From assembly GCA_031275525.1 (NCBI GenBank), contig JAISOP010000173.1, forward strand, positions 1 to 5,425: 5,425 nucleotides of DNA, read 5' to 3'. The notes under the pieces were generated by a model that was given only the letters and a program-made list of their open reading frames with translations, did no database searches and was not told where the DNA came from. This DNA is from Tannerella sp. Lineage in GTDB: Bacteria > Bacteroidota > Bacteroidia > Bacteroidales > Tannerellaceae. Made by a program: the position numbers and the translations under genes. This document shows, one piece after another, positions 1 to 5,379 of the stretch. Each line of letters opens with the position of its first letter. Within the stretch, counting starts at the first letter, position 1.

Positions 1-20
1 TCGGTGGTAAGTTGTGCCAT
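1..20 (-). CDS. Start of a leftward gene, truncated by the window edge
   Basis: Reading leftward, an ATG at 20..18 opens a frame of six full codons, M-A-Q-L-T-T, before the sequence ends. The leader just before it on that strand is A/T-rich (AATAAAGAAT), as is usual for Bacteroidota starts. A good Bacteroidota promoter lies at 83..52, giving an expected 5' leader of roughly 25 nt. Six residues are too few to identify the product. Because the gene is divergent from the sulfur operon, it could share control with it or encode a functional partner such as a regulator or a sulfhydrylase, but that is a guess. Confidence 0.45.
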
Positions 21-51
21 ATTCTTTATTTATATTGTTGATTTACAGACG

Positions 52-83
52 CAAAGTTAATAAAGATGGGCCAACTTGCCAAA
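52..83 (-). promoter_or_regulatory. Bacteroidota-type promoter for the leftward gene
   Basis: On the minus strand, TTTG (83..80) is followed by 20 nt and then TAACTTTG (59..52). This fits exactly the consensus for the Bacteroidota primary sigma factor, TTTG at -33 and TAnnTTTG at -7 with a spacer of 19-21 nt. Transcription should start near position 45-48, shortly before the ATG at 20..18. The surrounding sequence is AT-rich. The element also supports assigning the window to Bacteroidota. Confidence 0.7.
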
Positions 84-141
84 TTTTTTCATGCTTTTTT
101 TACATCGAACTCAGGTTAAAAGAAGGAGATCGCGGAGCAGC

Positions 142-173
142 GCCTGCGGCGCGGGGGGTACGGCGCCGCAGGC
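142..173. repeat. Perfect 11-bp GC-rich inverted repeat (hairpin)
   Basis: GCCTGCGGCGC at 142-152 is exactly complementary to GCGCCGCAGGC at 163-173, with a 10-nt loop of mostly G. GGA at 134-136 could extend the stem with TCC at 174-176 across a bulge. The stem is very stable, but no T-tract follows on either strand, and no gene ends here on either side, so a simple intrinsic terminator is unlikely. It may be a dispersed REP-like palindrome or an IS remnant; one copy does not settle this. Confidence 0.6.
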
Positions 174-246
174 TCCCTTCACTTGACAGGCCTGTGTCTT
201 TTTCATCCCATAAATCTAATGACACCATTTCGTGCGGTTTGCCCTG

Positions 247-497
247 GATATTTTCTTCTCCGGCTTCCGGGCCGATTTTTATCACGTGATATAAACTCCT
301 CCGGGAGCCGGGCCGATTTTTATCACGCGATATAAACTACTCCGAGAGCCGGGCCGATTTTTATCACGTGATATAAACTGCTCCGGGAGCCGGGCCGATT
401 TTTATCACGTGATATAAACTTCCCCGAAAGCCGGGCCGATTTTTATCACGTGATATAAACTTCCCCGGAAGCCGGGCCGATTTGTATGTAAATATAG
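247..497. repeat. Tandem array of 41-bp repeats (five full copies plus degenerate ends)
   Basis: Five consecutive 41-bp units start at 267, 308, 349, 390 and 431. A sixth begins at 472 but diverges after 12 nt (to 483). Sequence at about 247-266 resembles the tail of a decayed earlier copy. In every unit the first 31 nt are nearly invariant: they begin CCGGGCCGAT, contain TATCACGTGATA, and end ATAAACT. The last 10 nt vary between copies. The only core difference among the five full copies is one base in copy 2 (CACGCG instead of CACGTG, position 328). The array lies in the divergent intergenic region upstream of the sulfur operon and has no coding potential. It may be an operator array or a minisatellite-like repeat. 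Confidence 0.9.
276..459. promoter_or_regulatory. Five regularly spaced dyad sites, possible operator array
   Basis: Each repeat unit carries a perfect 12-bp palindrome, TATCACGTGATA, which extends to a 20-bp dyad with 9 of 10 base pairs matched. The dyads lie at 276-295, 317-336, 358-377, 399-418 and 440-459. Copy 2 has one mismatch in its centre. The 41-bp period is close to four turns of B-DNA, so the sites would lie on nearly the same helix face. This suits cooperative binding by a dimeric regulator. The regulator and its effector are unknown, and the operator role is inferred only from symmetry, phasing and position. Confidence 0.35.
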
Positions 498-686
498 GCG
501 TCATTTGGGGTATGTGTGCAATATGTTTTACAGTATAAAAAGGCGAGCGGAGAGGATTTTCATGCTACAAAGGATTCTCTCAGCATGGTGACTTGCAGGG
601 ACCCGGATTCAATATACCCTGCGGGAGGTATTTTCGGGGCTGGTGGGTTTGGTTACCTTTGCAGCACAATTTTTAAACACGAGAGT
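498..686. other. Leader region without a convincing gene
   Basis: The frame of the downstream ATPase stays open here as far back as 498, with an ATG at 516. However, the encoded residues do not look like any part of an ABC ATPase, and a good promoter lies inside the stretch. Two local inverted repeats are visible: CATGCT/AGCATG (561-566 with 582-587) and GCAGGG/CCCTGC (595-600 with 617-622). I do not recognise a known riboswitch. The region could be a 5' regulatory leader, the remnant of a lost gene, or an unusual N-terminal extension of the ATPase. Confidence 0.4.
631..661 (+). promoter_or_regulatory. Probable Bacteroidota promoter of the sulfur operon
   Basis: TACCTTTG at 654-661 matches the -7 consensus TAnnTTTG exactly. 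TTTT at 631-634, 19 nt upstream, matches three of four bases of the -33 TTTG. Transcription would begin near 666-669, about 20 nt before the ATG at 687. This is the best rightward match I found between the repeat array and the first operon gene, and it argues against translation starting at 516. Confidence 0.5.
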
Positions 687-1544
687 ATGTTTGCAACCGT
701 TTCCGCTTATCAAGAACATTCGGGCGTTGGTATCGCCTCCGCGGGCAAGGGACATGAAAAAATAGGGCCGCCCATACGGGAGTTGTGCGTGGGAAACAGT
801 ATCCGTATCAGCCACCTGAATGTGAGTATCAACCATAACCATATCCTGAAGGACGTCAGCCTGGAAATACCCGACCGCAAGATTACGTGCATTATCGGGC
901 CGTCGGGATGTGGCAAGTCCACCCTGTTGAAGACCATCAACCGGCTGATCGACGGTCTTGAACACGTGAAGATTGACGGCCGCATCCTGGTGGACGGGGA
1001 AGATATCTACGGGCGGAAGACGGAAGTGACCCATATCCGGAAAAAACTGGGTTTGCTGTCGCAGCGTCCCACACCGCTGCCCATGTCCATCTTCGACAAC
1101 ATCACTTTCGGGTGCAGGATACACGGCATCCGGAAGAAAAAACAACTGGCGGAGATCGTGGAAACCCACCTGCGGGCAGCCGGGTTGTGGGAAGAAGTTC
1201 GGGACCGCCTCCATGCACCCGCCTCCAGCCTCTCCGTCGGGCAGCAGCAGCGACTGTGCCTGGCAAGGGGACTGGCCATCGAACCGCAATTCATCCTGGG
1301 CGACGAGGCTACTTCGGCGCTCGACCCGGTTTCAAGCCGTCATATCGAAGACCTGTTCCTCAAACTCAAGGAACGCTACGGCATTATTCTGGTGACGCAT
1401 ACCCTGCGGCAGGCCCTGCGCATTGCCGACTACGTCGTGTTCATCTATTTGGGAAAAATCATCGAGACCGGCCCCGCCGGGGAATTCTTCAATCATCCGA
1501 AGCACGAACTGACAAAGCAATATTTGTCGGGCGTGTTCAGTTAA
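687..1544 (+). CDS. PstB-like ABC transporter ATP-binding protein
   Basis: This is a cytoplasmic ATPase subunit of an ABC importer, closest in its motifs to the phosphate ATPase PstB. From the ATG at 687 (285 aa) it shows Walker A GPSGCGKST (residues 71-79), Q-loop Q126 followed by the PstB-like PTPLPMSIFDNI, signature LSVGQQQR (182 onward), Walker B ending DE (206-207), D-loop SALD (210-213) and H-loop His238 followed by the PstB-like QALRIADYVVFIYLGKIIETG. The signature is LSVGQ rather than LSGGQ, and the Walker B context is GDEATSALD rather than DEPTSALD.

The start is uncertain. ATG 687 sits just after a good promoter. GTG 789, preceded by GGGAG, would give 251 aa, the usual PstB length, beginning GNSIRISHLNV. 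ATG 516 (342 aa) looks too long.

No permease or binding protein is adjacent. It ends 16 nt before the sulfite reductase gene, so a sulfur oxyanion is a plausible substrate (inference). Confidence 0.85.
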   Translation: MFATVSAYQEHSGVGIASAGKGHEKIGPPIRELCVGNSIRISHLNVSINHNHILKDVSLEIPDRKITCIIGPSGCGKSTLLKTINRLIDGLEHVKIDGRILVDGEDIYGRKTEVTHIRKKLGLLSQRPTPLPMSIFDNITFGCRIHGIRKKKQLAEIVETHLRAAGLWEEVRDRLHAPASSLSVGQQQRLCLARGLAIEPQFILGDEATSALDPVSSRHIEDLFLKLKERYGIILVTHTLRQALRIADYVVFIYLGKIIETGPAGEFFNHPKHELTKQYLSGVFS

Positions 1545-1560
1545 CTAACGGAAATGATTT

Positions 1561-3900
1561 ATGTACCGATTGCCTGATACACTAAGCGAAGATATCGCCC
1601 GACTGGGCGCACTGGCGCGGGATTACCGGGAAGGGAAGGTCGAGACCGTTCAATTCAAGGCGTTCCGCGTCCCGATGGGGATTTACGAACAGCGGAAAGA
1701 CGAAGTTTACATGGTGCGCATTCGTACCACGGGCGGGGTGATTCTCCCCGGACAACTGCTGGAAATCATTTCCATTGCCCAAAGGCACCGGTCGGATTTG
1801 CTGCACATCACTACCCGGCAGGAGATTCAGATACAGAATCTTTCGCTGGAGGAAGTGGAGCCGGTGTTGCGCGAGTTGCAGCAAATCGGGCTGAGTTCCA
1901 AAGGGGGCGGCGGGAATACGGTACGCAACATACTGGTATCGGCCGGCAGCGGTATTTCGCCGCAGGAAGTGTTTGACACGACGCCTTATGCGATGGCGCT
2001 GACGACCAAACTGATTGCGGAGCCGGACTCCTGTCTGTTGCCCCGCAAGATGAAAATCGCCTTCTCGTCCGGCGATACCGGTGTGGACTACGCCGCCGTC
2101 AACGACCTGGGGTTGGTGGCCAAAATACAAAACGGACAAAGAGGATTCAAGGTATATGCCGGCGGCGGCGGCGGCTCGAAGCCGTCCGTGGGGTGGGTAT
2201 GGTTTGACTTCGTTCCGGCAAGCGAACTCTATGTCCTTGCCGAAGCCCTGAAGAAAATGTTTTCGGAACAGGGCAACCGCAAAAACAAACACAAGGCGCG
2301 GATTCGTTATATCTTCTACCGGCTGGGCGCGGAAGAAGCCCTGCGCCTGCTGAGGGAATATTACCAGGAAGCCAAAACAACCACACCGCCCTTTGAACCC
2401 GGATTGGATGCTGTTGAATCCCATCCCGTCGCCTTGCGGGACGTCGTTCCCGCTCCCGGCTACGAAGACTGGAAAAGACGGTATGTCTTTGCCCAGAAAC
2501 AGGCCGGACGCCATGCCGTGATTATTCCGTTCATACACGGGAATATCCCCCTGACGGGCGCGGCCGGGTTGGAAAACGTGCGGAAGTTGCTGCATTTTGC
2601 CTCCCTGTTCGGGAACGATACGCTTCGCTTCACCACGACACAGAACATTCAACTGCGTCACCTTCCGGAGGAGGCCCTGAAGGAACTCTACGCCCTGGTC
2701 CGCGAGGTGGCGCCCGAAGCGTCCGCACCCCTGTTGGCCAACAACATCGTATCCTGCACGGGCGCGGACACCTGTCGCCTGGGCATTACGCTGTCGAAGG
2801 GGTTGGCCGCCGCCGTCCGCCGCGAACTGCTCAAGGCTTCGCTACCGGGTTTGGACCGGCTGGCCGATGCGCGGATTCACATCTCGGGCTGTCCCAATTC
2901 CTGCGGACAACAGCTCTGGGCCGACATCGGATTCGCCGGCAAGGCGCTTCACAACGACCGCGTCTATCCGGGCTATCAGGTTTACCTGGCTGCCGGCCGC
3001 ACCGACACGCCCCATTTGGCAACGCCCGTGGGCAACATCAGTGCGCGTGACATTCCCCGGTTTACCGTCCGCCTGCTGAAAGCATACCTGGAGACGGAGA
3101 ACTATCCCTCGCTGACGGCTTACCTGGAAAGGGAGGGCCGCCAAAAGGCCGTCGAGCTGCTGGCCGAATATGGGAACATTCCCTCGTTCGAGGACGATAA
3201 AAATTATTATTTCGACTGGGGCGCCGATACGGTTTTCAGTATCGTCAACCGCGGCACACCCGAATGTTCCGCCGGACTGTTCGACATGATCGAGCTTGAC
3301 CTGAACCATATCCGGGAACACCGGAAAACGCTCGAAAGGGAAACCGTACCGGAAAAGGTCAATACACTGTTATATAAAATCCTGTATGCGGCGGGGCGGA
3401 TGCTGCTGGTGACGCGCGGGGCGGAACCCAAAAACGTGGCCGACACGTTCGCGCTTTTCCTGCGCCACTTCGTCGATGCCGGGCTGGTGGCGGACACGTT
3501 CCGCGACCTGGTCGCAACGGCCGGCGCCCAGCCGTCCTCCGATTTCATCCCCCGCAGGGAGGAGATTGATTCGCTGGCGGATGCGGTCATCGAACTGTAT
3601 CAAAACATGGACGACTCCCTACAGTTCAAAAACGTCCAGCCGATGCCGGCGGAAATACACAAACCGGCGCCGGCAGAACGGACGTTCCGGGATTTGCGCG
3701 GCGTTGCCTGCCCGATGAATTTCGTGCATGTAAAAATGCAACTCTCGACCATGCAACCGGGTGAAATCCTGGAAATCCTGCTGGACGACGGTGCGCCGAT
3801 AGCGAACGTACCCGGCTCCGTCCGCAACGAAGGACATCAGGTGTTGGAACAGACACCGGTCGAAAATTATTGGAAAGTAGTAATTAGAAAGAAAATATGA
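1561..3900 (+). CDS. Sulfite/nitrite reductase hemoprotein fused to a helical domain and a TusA domain
   Basis: This 779-aa protein is predicted to reduce sulfite to sulfide (six electrons) in the cytoplasm. Residues about 28-270 and 285-540 form the two halves of a siroheme reductase. The likely siroheme/substrate-contacting segments are TTRQEIQIQ (R86), NTVRN (R122), PRKMK (K163, K165) and RFTTTQNIQL (R356). The 4Fe-4S/siroheme ligands are C399, C405, C444 and C448 in the canonical Cx5C...Cx3C pattern.

Residues about 550-695 are mostly predicted helix and match no family I can name securely; a HEPN-like fold is possible. Residues about 707-779 form a TusA/SirA-type sulfurtransferase domain (RDLRGVACP, active-site C717), with CPMN in place of CPxP.

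No flavoprotein partner is encoded nearby, so ferredoxin is a likely electron donor. The sulfur-carrier neighbours favour sulfite over nitrite as substrate. The stop overlaps the next start (ATGA). The fusion suggests sulfur is passed on by the same polypeptide (inference). Confidence 0.9.
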   Translation: MYRLPDTLSEDIARLGALARDYREGKVETVQFKAFRVPMGIYEQRKDEVYMVRIRTTGGVILPGQLLEIISIAQRHRSDLLHITTRQEIQIQNLSLEEVEPVLRELQQIGLSSKGGGGNTVRNILVSAGSGISPQEVFDTTPYAMALTTKLIAEPDSCLLPRKMKIAFSSGDTGVDYAAVNDLGLVAKIQNGQRGFKVYAGGGGGSKPSVGWVWFDFVPASELYVLAEALKKMFSEQGNRKNKHKARIRYIFYRLGAEEALRLLREYYQEAKTTTPPFEPGLDAVESHPVALRDVVPAPGYEDWKRRYVFAQKQAGRHAVIIPFIHGNIPLTGAAGLENVRKLLHFASLFGNDTLRFTTTQNIQLRHLPEEALKELYALVREVAPEASAPLLANNIVSCTGADTCRLGITLSKGLAAAVRRELLKASLPGLDRLADARIHISGCPNSCGQQLWADIGFAGKALHNDRVYPGYQVYLAAGRTDTPHLATPVGNISARDIPRFTVRLLKAYLETENYPSLTAYLEREGRQKAVELLAEYGNIPSFEDDKNYYFDWGADTVFSIVNRGTPECSAGLFDMIELDLNHIREHRKTLERETVPEKVNTLLYKILYAAGRMLLVTRGAEPKNVADTFALFLRHFVDAGLVADTFRDLVATAGAQPSSDFIPRREEIDSLADAVIELYQNMDDSLQFKNVQPMPAEIHKPAPAERTFRDLRGVACPMNFVHVKMQLSTMQPGEILEILLDDGAPIANVPGSVRNEGHQVLEQTPVENYWKVVIRKKI

Positions 3901-4106
3901 GTCAGATTAAAGTAAACGATGAAACGCTGGAAGTACAACTTCCGCTGACGCTGGCAGAACTGATTGCCCTGCGGCAAATCTTCCAGCCGGAAATGGTCTC
4001 CGTACAAGTCAACGGGACCTTTATTGAACATGAGCAGTTCGACGCAACGGTCATCCGGGAAGGCGACGAAGTGGATTTCCTGTATTTCATGGGAGGAGGC
4101 AGGTGA
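3897..4106 (+). CDS. ThiS/MoaD-like sulfur carrier protein with masked GGGR tail
   Basis: This 69-aa protein has the ubiquitin-like ThiS pattern: a first strand IKVNDETLEV, the helix TLAELIALRQIF, the strand MVSVQVNGTFI, and REGDEVDFLYFMGGGR at the end. Such carriers are adenylated on a C-terminal glycine by an E1-like enzyme and converted to a thiocarboxylate that donates sulfur. Here the tail is Gly66-Gly67-Gly68-Arg69, so the glycine is blocked by Arg and needs trimming before activation. The JAMM protease encoded two genes downstream is the obvious candidate.

The start ATG overlaps the reductase stop by 4 nt. The company of a reductase, E1 and protease points to cysteine or homocysteine synthesis, like HcyS or CysO, rather than thiamine; no thiG or thiC is present. 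A thiamine role cannot be excluded by sequence alone. Confidence 0.9.
   Translation: MSQIKVNDETLEVQLPLTLAELIALRQIFQPEMVSVQVNGTFIEHEQFDATVIREGDEVDFLYFMGGGR
4092..4099 (+). promoter_or_regulatory. Strong Shine-Dalgarno inside the carrier gene's tail
   Basis: GGAGGAGG at 4092-4099 lies 6 nt before the ATG at 4106. It is formed by the codons of the sulfur carrier's Gly-Gly-Gly tail. A strong site like this is uncommon in Bacteroidota, which use Shine-Dalgarno sequences weakly. It supports choosing ATG 4106 rather than GTG 4103 as the start of the E1 gene. Confidence 0.55.
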
Positions 4107-4912
4107 TGGACTTTACCGAGGCACAAATCGAACGCTACAGCCGCCACATCCTCCTGCAGGACGTCGGCGTGGAAGGCCAGGAAAAAATACGCAACGGCAA
4201 AGTACTGGTGATCGGCGCCGGCGGACTGGGTTCGCCGGTATTGCTATACCTGGCCGCGGCGGGCGTCGGGACACTGGGGATTATCGACGGCGACGTGGTT
4301 GACCTGAGCAACCTCCAGCGCCAGGTGATACACACCACGCCCGACACGGGCAAACCCAAAGTTCAGTCGGCCCGGGAGCGAATCAACCTCCTCAATCCCG
4401 ATGTACAGGTCAACACCTATCACGAACTTTTCAACGCCTCGAACGCCTTCGACCTTATCCGGGAATATGATTTCGTGGTTGACGGGACGGACAATTTCCC
4501 CGGCAAGTTCCTCATTAACGACGCCTGCGTACTGGCGGGCAAGCCTTTTTCGCACGGCGGCATCCTGCGTTTCGACGGGCAGACGCTGACCTACCTCCCG
4601 GGAACGGCTTGTTACCGCTGTGCATTCCACAGTCCGCCGCCGCCCGACGCCGTGCCGACCTGTTCGCAGGCGGGCGTGCTGGGCGCCGTCGCCGGTATGC
4701 TGGGCACCATCCAGGCCGCCGAAGCGCTGAAATACCTGACGGGAGTAGGTGAACTGCTGACCAATCGCCTGCTCGCCTTTGACGCCAAAAAAATGAACTT
4801 CCGCACCATCAAGCTGAAGCGAAACCCGCGCTGTCCGGTATGCGGCGAGCAGCCCGTCATTCACGAACTGACGGAAGCCGAACAGGCCGTATGCGAACTG
4901 AAAAGGAAATGA
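4106..4912 (+). CDS. ThiF/MoeB/HesA-family E1-like activating enzyme
   Basis: This 268-aa cytoplasmic enzyme should adenylate the C-terminus of the neighbouring ThiS-like carrier with ATP, the first step toward its thiocarboxylate. The N-terminus IERYSRHILL is typical of the MoeB/ThiF family. The nucleotide-binding loop is GAGGLGS (37-43), followed by DLSNLQRQ (66-73) and the DGTDNF motif (126-131). Two CxxC pairs, CYRC (169-172) and CPVC (243-246), should bind structural zinc. C186 in PTCSQAG is at the position of the conserved catalytic cysteine of this family. No rhodanese domain is fused, so sulfur must come from elsewhere, such as the TusA domain or sulfide.

The start ATG overlaps the carrier stop (TGATG); GTG 4103 is an alternative. 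The stop overlaps the next gene's ATG. The closest functional model is HcyF or QbsC (inference). Confidence 0.92.
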   Translation: MDFTEAQIERYSRHILLQDVGVEGQEKIRNGKVLVIGAGGLGSPVLLYLAAAGVGTLGIIDGDVVDLSNLQRQVIHTTPDTGKPKVQSARERINLLNPDVQVNTYHELFNASNAFDLIREYDFVVDGTDNFPGKFLINDACVLAGKPFSHGGILRFDGQTLTYLPGTACYRCAFHSPPPPDAVPTCSQAGVLGAVAGMLGTIQAAEALKYLTGVGELLTNRLLAFDAKKMNFRTIKLKRNPRCPVCGEQPVIHELTEAEQAVCELKRK

Positions 4913-5319
4913 AAAAAGAAATAGAGATACCCCAAGCGATTATCGACGCCATTATCCGGCAGGCCCGCGACGAATTACCCGATGAGGCTTGCGGCCTGCT
5001 GGCCGGCATCGACACGGTTGTAAAGAAACGTTTTCCGCTGGAGAACACCGACCACAGCCCGGAACATTTCTCCTTCGACCCCCGGGAACAGTTTCGCGTC
5101 CTCAAGGAGGCCCGCAGCGAAGGGCTGCGCATCCTTGCCAACTACCACAGCCATCCCTCCACGCCGGCACGTCCCTCGGACGAAGACATCCGCCTGGCAT
5201 ACGACCCGGACATCTTGTATCTCATCGCCTCCCTGGCCTCCGAACCGCCGGTCGTCCGGGCGTTTGCCCGGAACGTCGAAGGCGGCATGACACCGGTGGA
5301 AATAAAAATCGGGTGGTGA
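4909..5319 (+). CDS. JAMM/Mec+-type (M67) zinc metalloprotease
   Basis: This 136-aa protein has a complete JAMM active site: Glu26 in DEACGLL, then His80-x-His82, Ser90 and Asp93 in HSHPSTPARPSDED, which matches HxHx7Sx2D. In bacterial sulfur-carrier operons such enzymes either remove residues that block the carrier's Gly-Gly end (QbsD, HcyD) or release cysteine from a carrier adduct (Mec+ of Mycobacterium). The adjacent carrier ends in GGGR, which favours a trimming role here (inference). No signal peptide or membrane segment is seen.

The ATG overlaps the E1 stop (ATGA); an upstream in-frame ATG at 4840 lies inside the E1 gene and is unlikely. The protein ends naturally with a strand-like TPVEIKIGW, so the nearby mobile element probably has not truncated it. 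It is the last operon gene in the window. Confidence 0.92.
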   Translation: MKKEIEIPQAIIDAIIRQARDELPDEACGLLAGIDTVVKKRFPLENTDHSPEHFSFDPREQFRVLKEARSEGLRILANYHSHPSTPARPSDEDIRLAYDPDILYLIASLASEPPVVRAFARNVEGGMTPVEIKIGW

Positions 5320-5379
5320 TATAAAAAGTATGCTGTTGTAAAGAATTGGCAATCAGTGGAAGAGATTGTATTTTTGTAT
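5320..5379. other. AT-rich spacer, possible left end of an insertion sequence
   Basis: Base composition drops sharply to AT-rich directly after the protease stop codon, and the next open frame resembles a transposase start. I see no hairpin with a T-tract that would terminate the operon. A promoter-like pair, ATTG at 5345-5348 and TATTTTTG at 5369-5376 (20-nt spacer), is present but would start transcription at or just after the next ATG. The element boundary and terminal inverted repeat cannot be defined without the right end. Confidence 0.3.

Noticed and set aside
183..216. TTGACA with a downstream TAAATC as a sigma70-like promoter
   Set aside because: The spacer is 22 nt, the second box is poor, and Bacteroidota use a different consensus.
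14..289. 91-aa open frame on the plus strand and a 61-aa frame on the minus strand (100-285) in the intergenic region
   Set aside because: They run through a promoter, a hairpin and the first repeat unit, encode low-complexity Arg-rich residues and have no family resemblance.
267..471. CRISPR array
   Set aside because: The regular 31-nt repeat plus 10-nt tail pattern looks superficially similar, but the tails are far too short and too alike to be spacers, and no cas gene is present.
481..507. Promoter from TTTG at 481 and GTCATTTG ending at 507
   Set aside because: The -7 box lacks the TA and the spacer is only 15 nt, much weaker than the match at 631-661.
540..630. SAM or other sulfur-related riboswitch
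   Set aside because: Two short stems are present, but I could not match the conserved residues of the SAM, cobalamin or TPP riboswitches.
609..1289. 226-aa open frame on the minus strand
   Set aside because: It is antisense to the ATPase, with composition typical of a shadow frame and no recognisable domain.
1582..2661. 359-aa open frame on the minus strand
   Set aside because: It is entirely antisense to the well-supported reductase gene, with no motif or promoter; long antisense frames are common in GC-rich genes.
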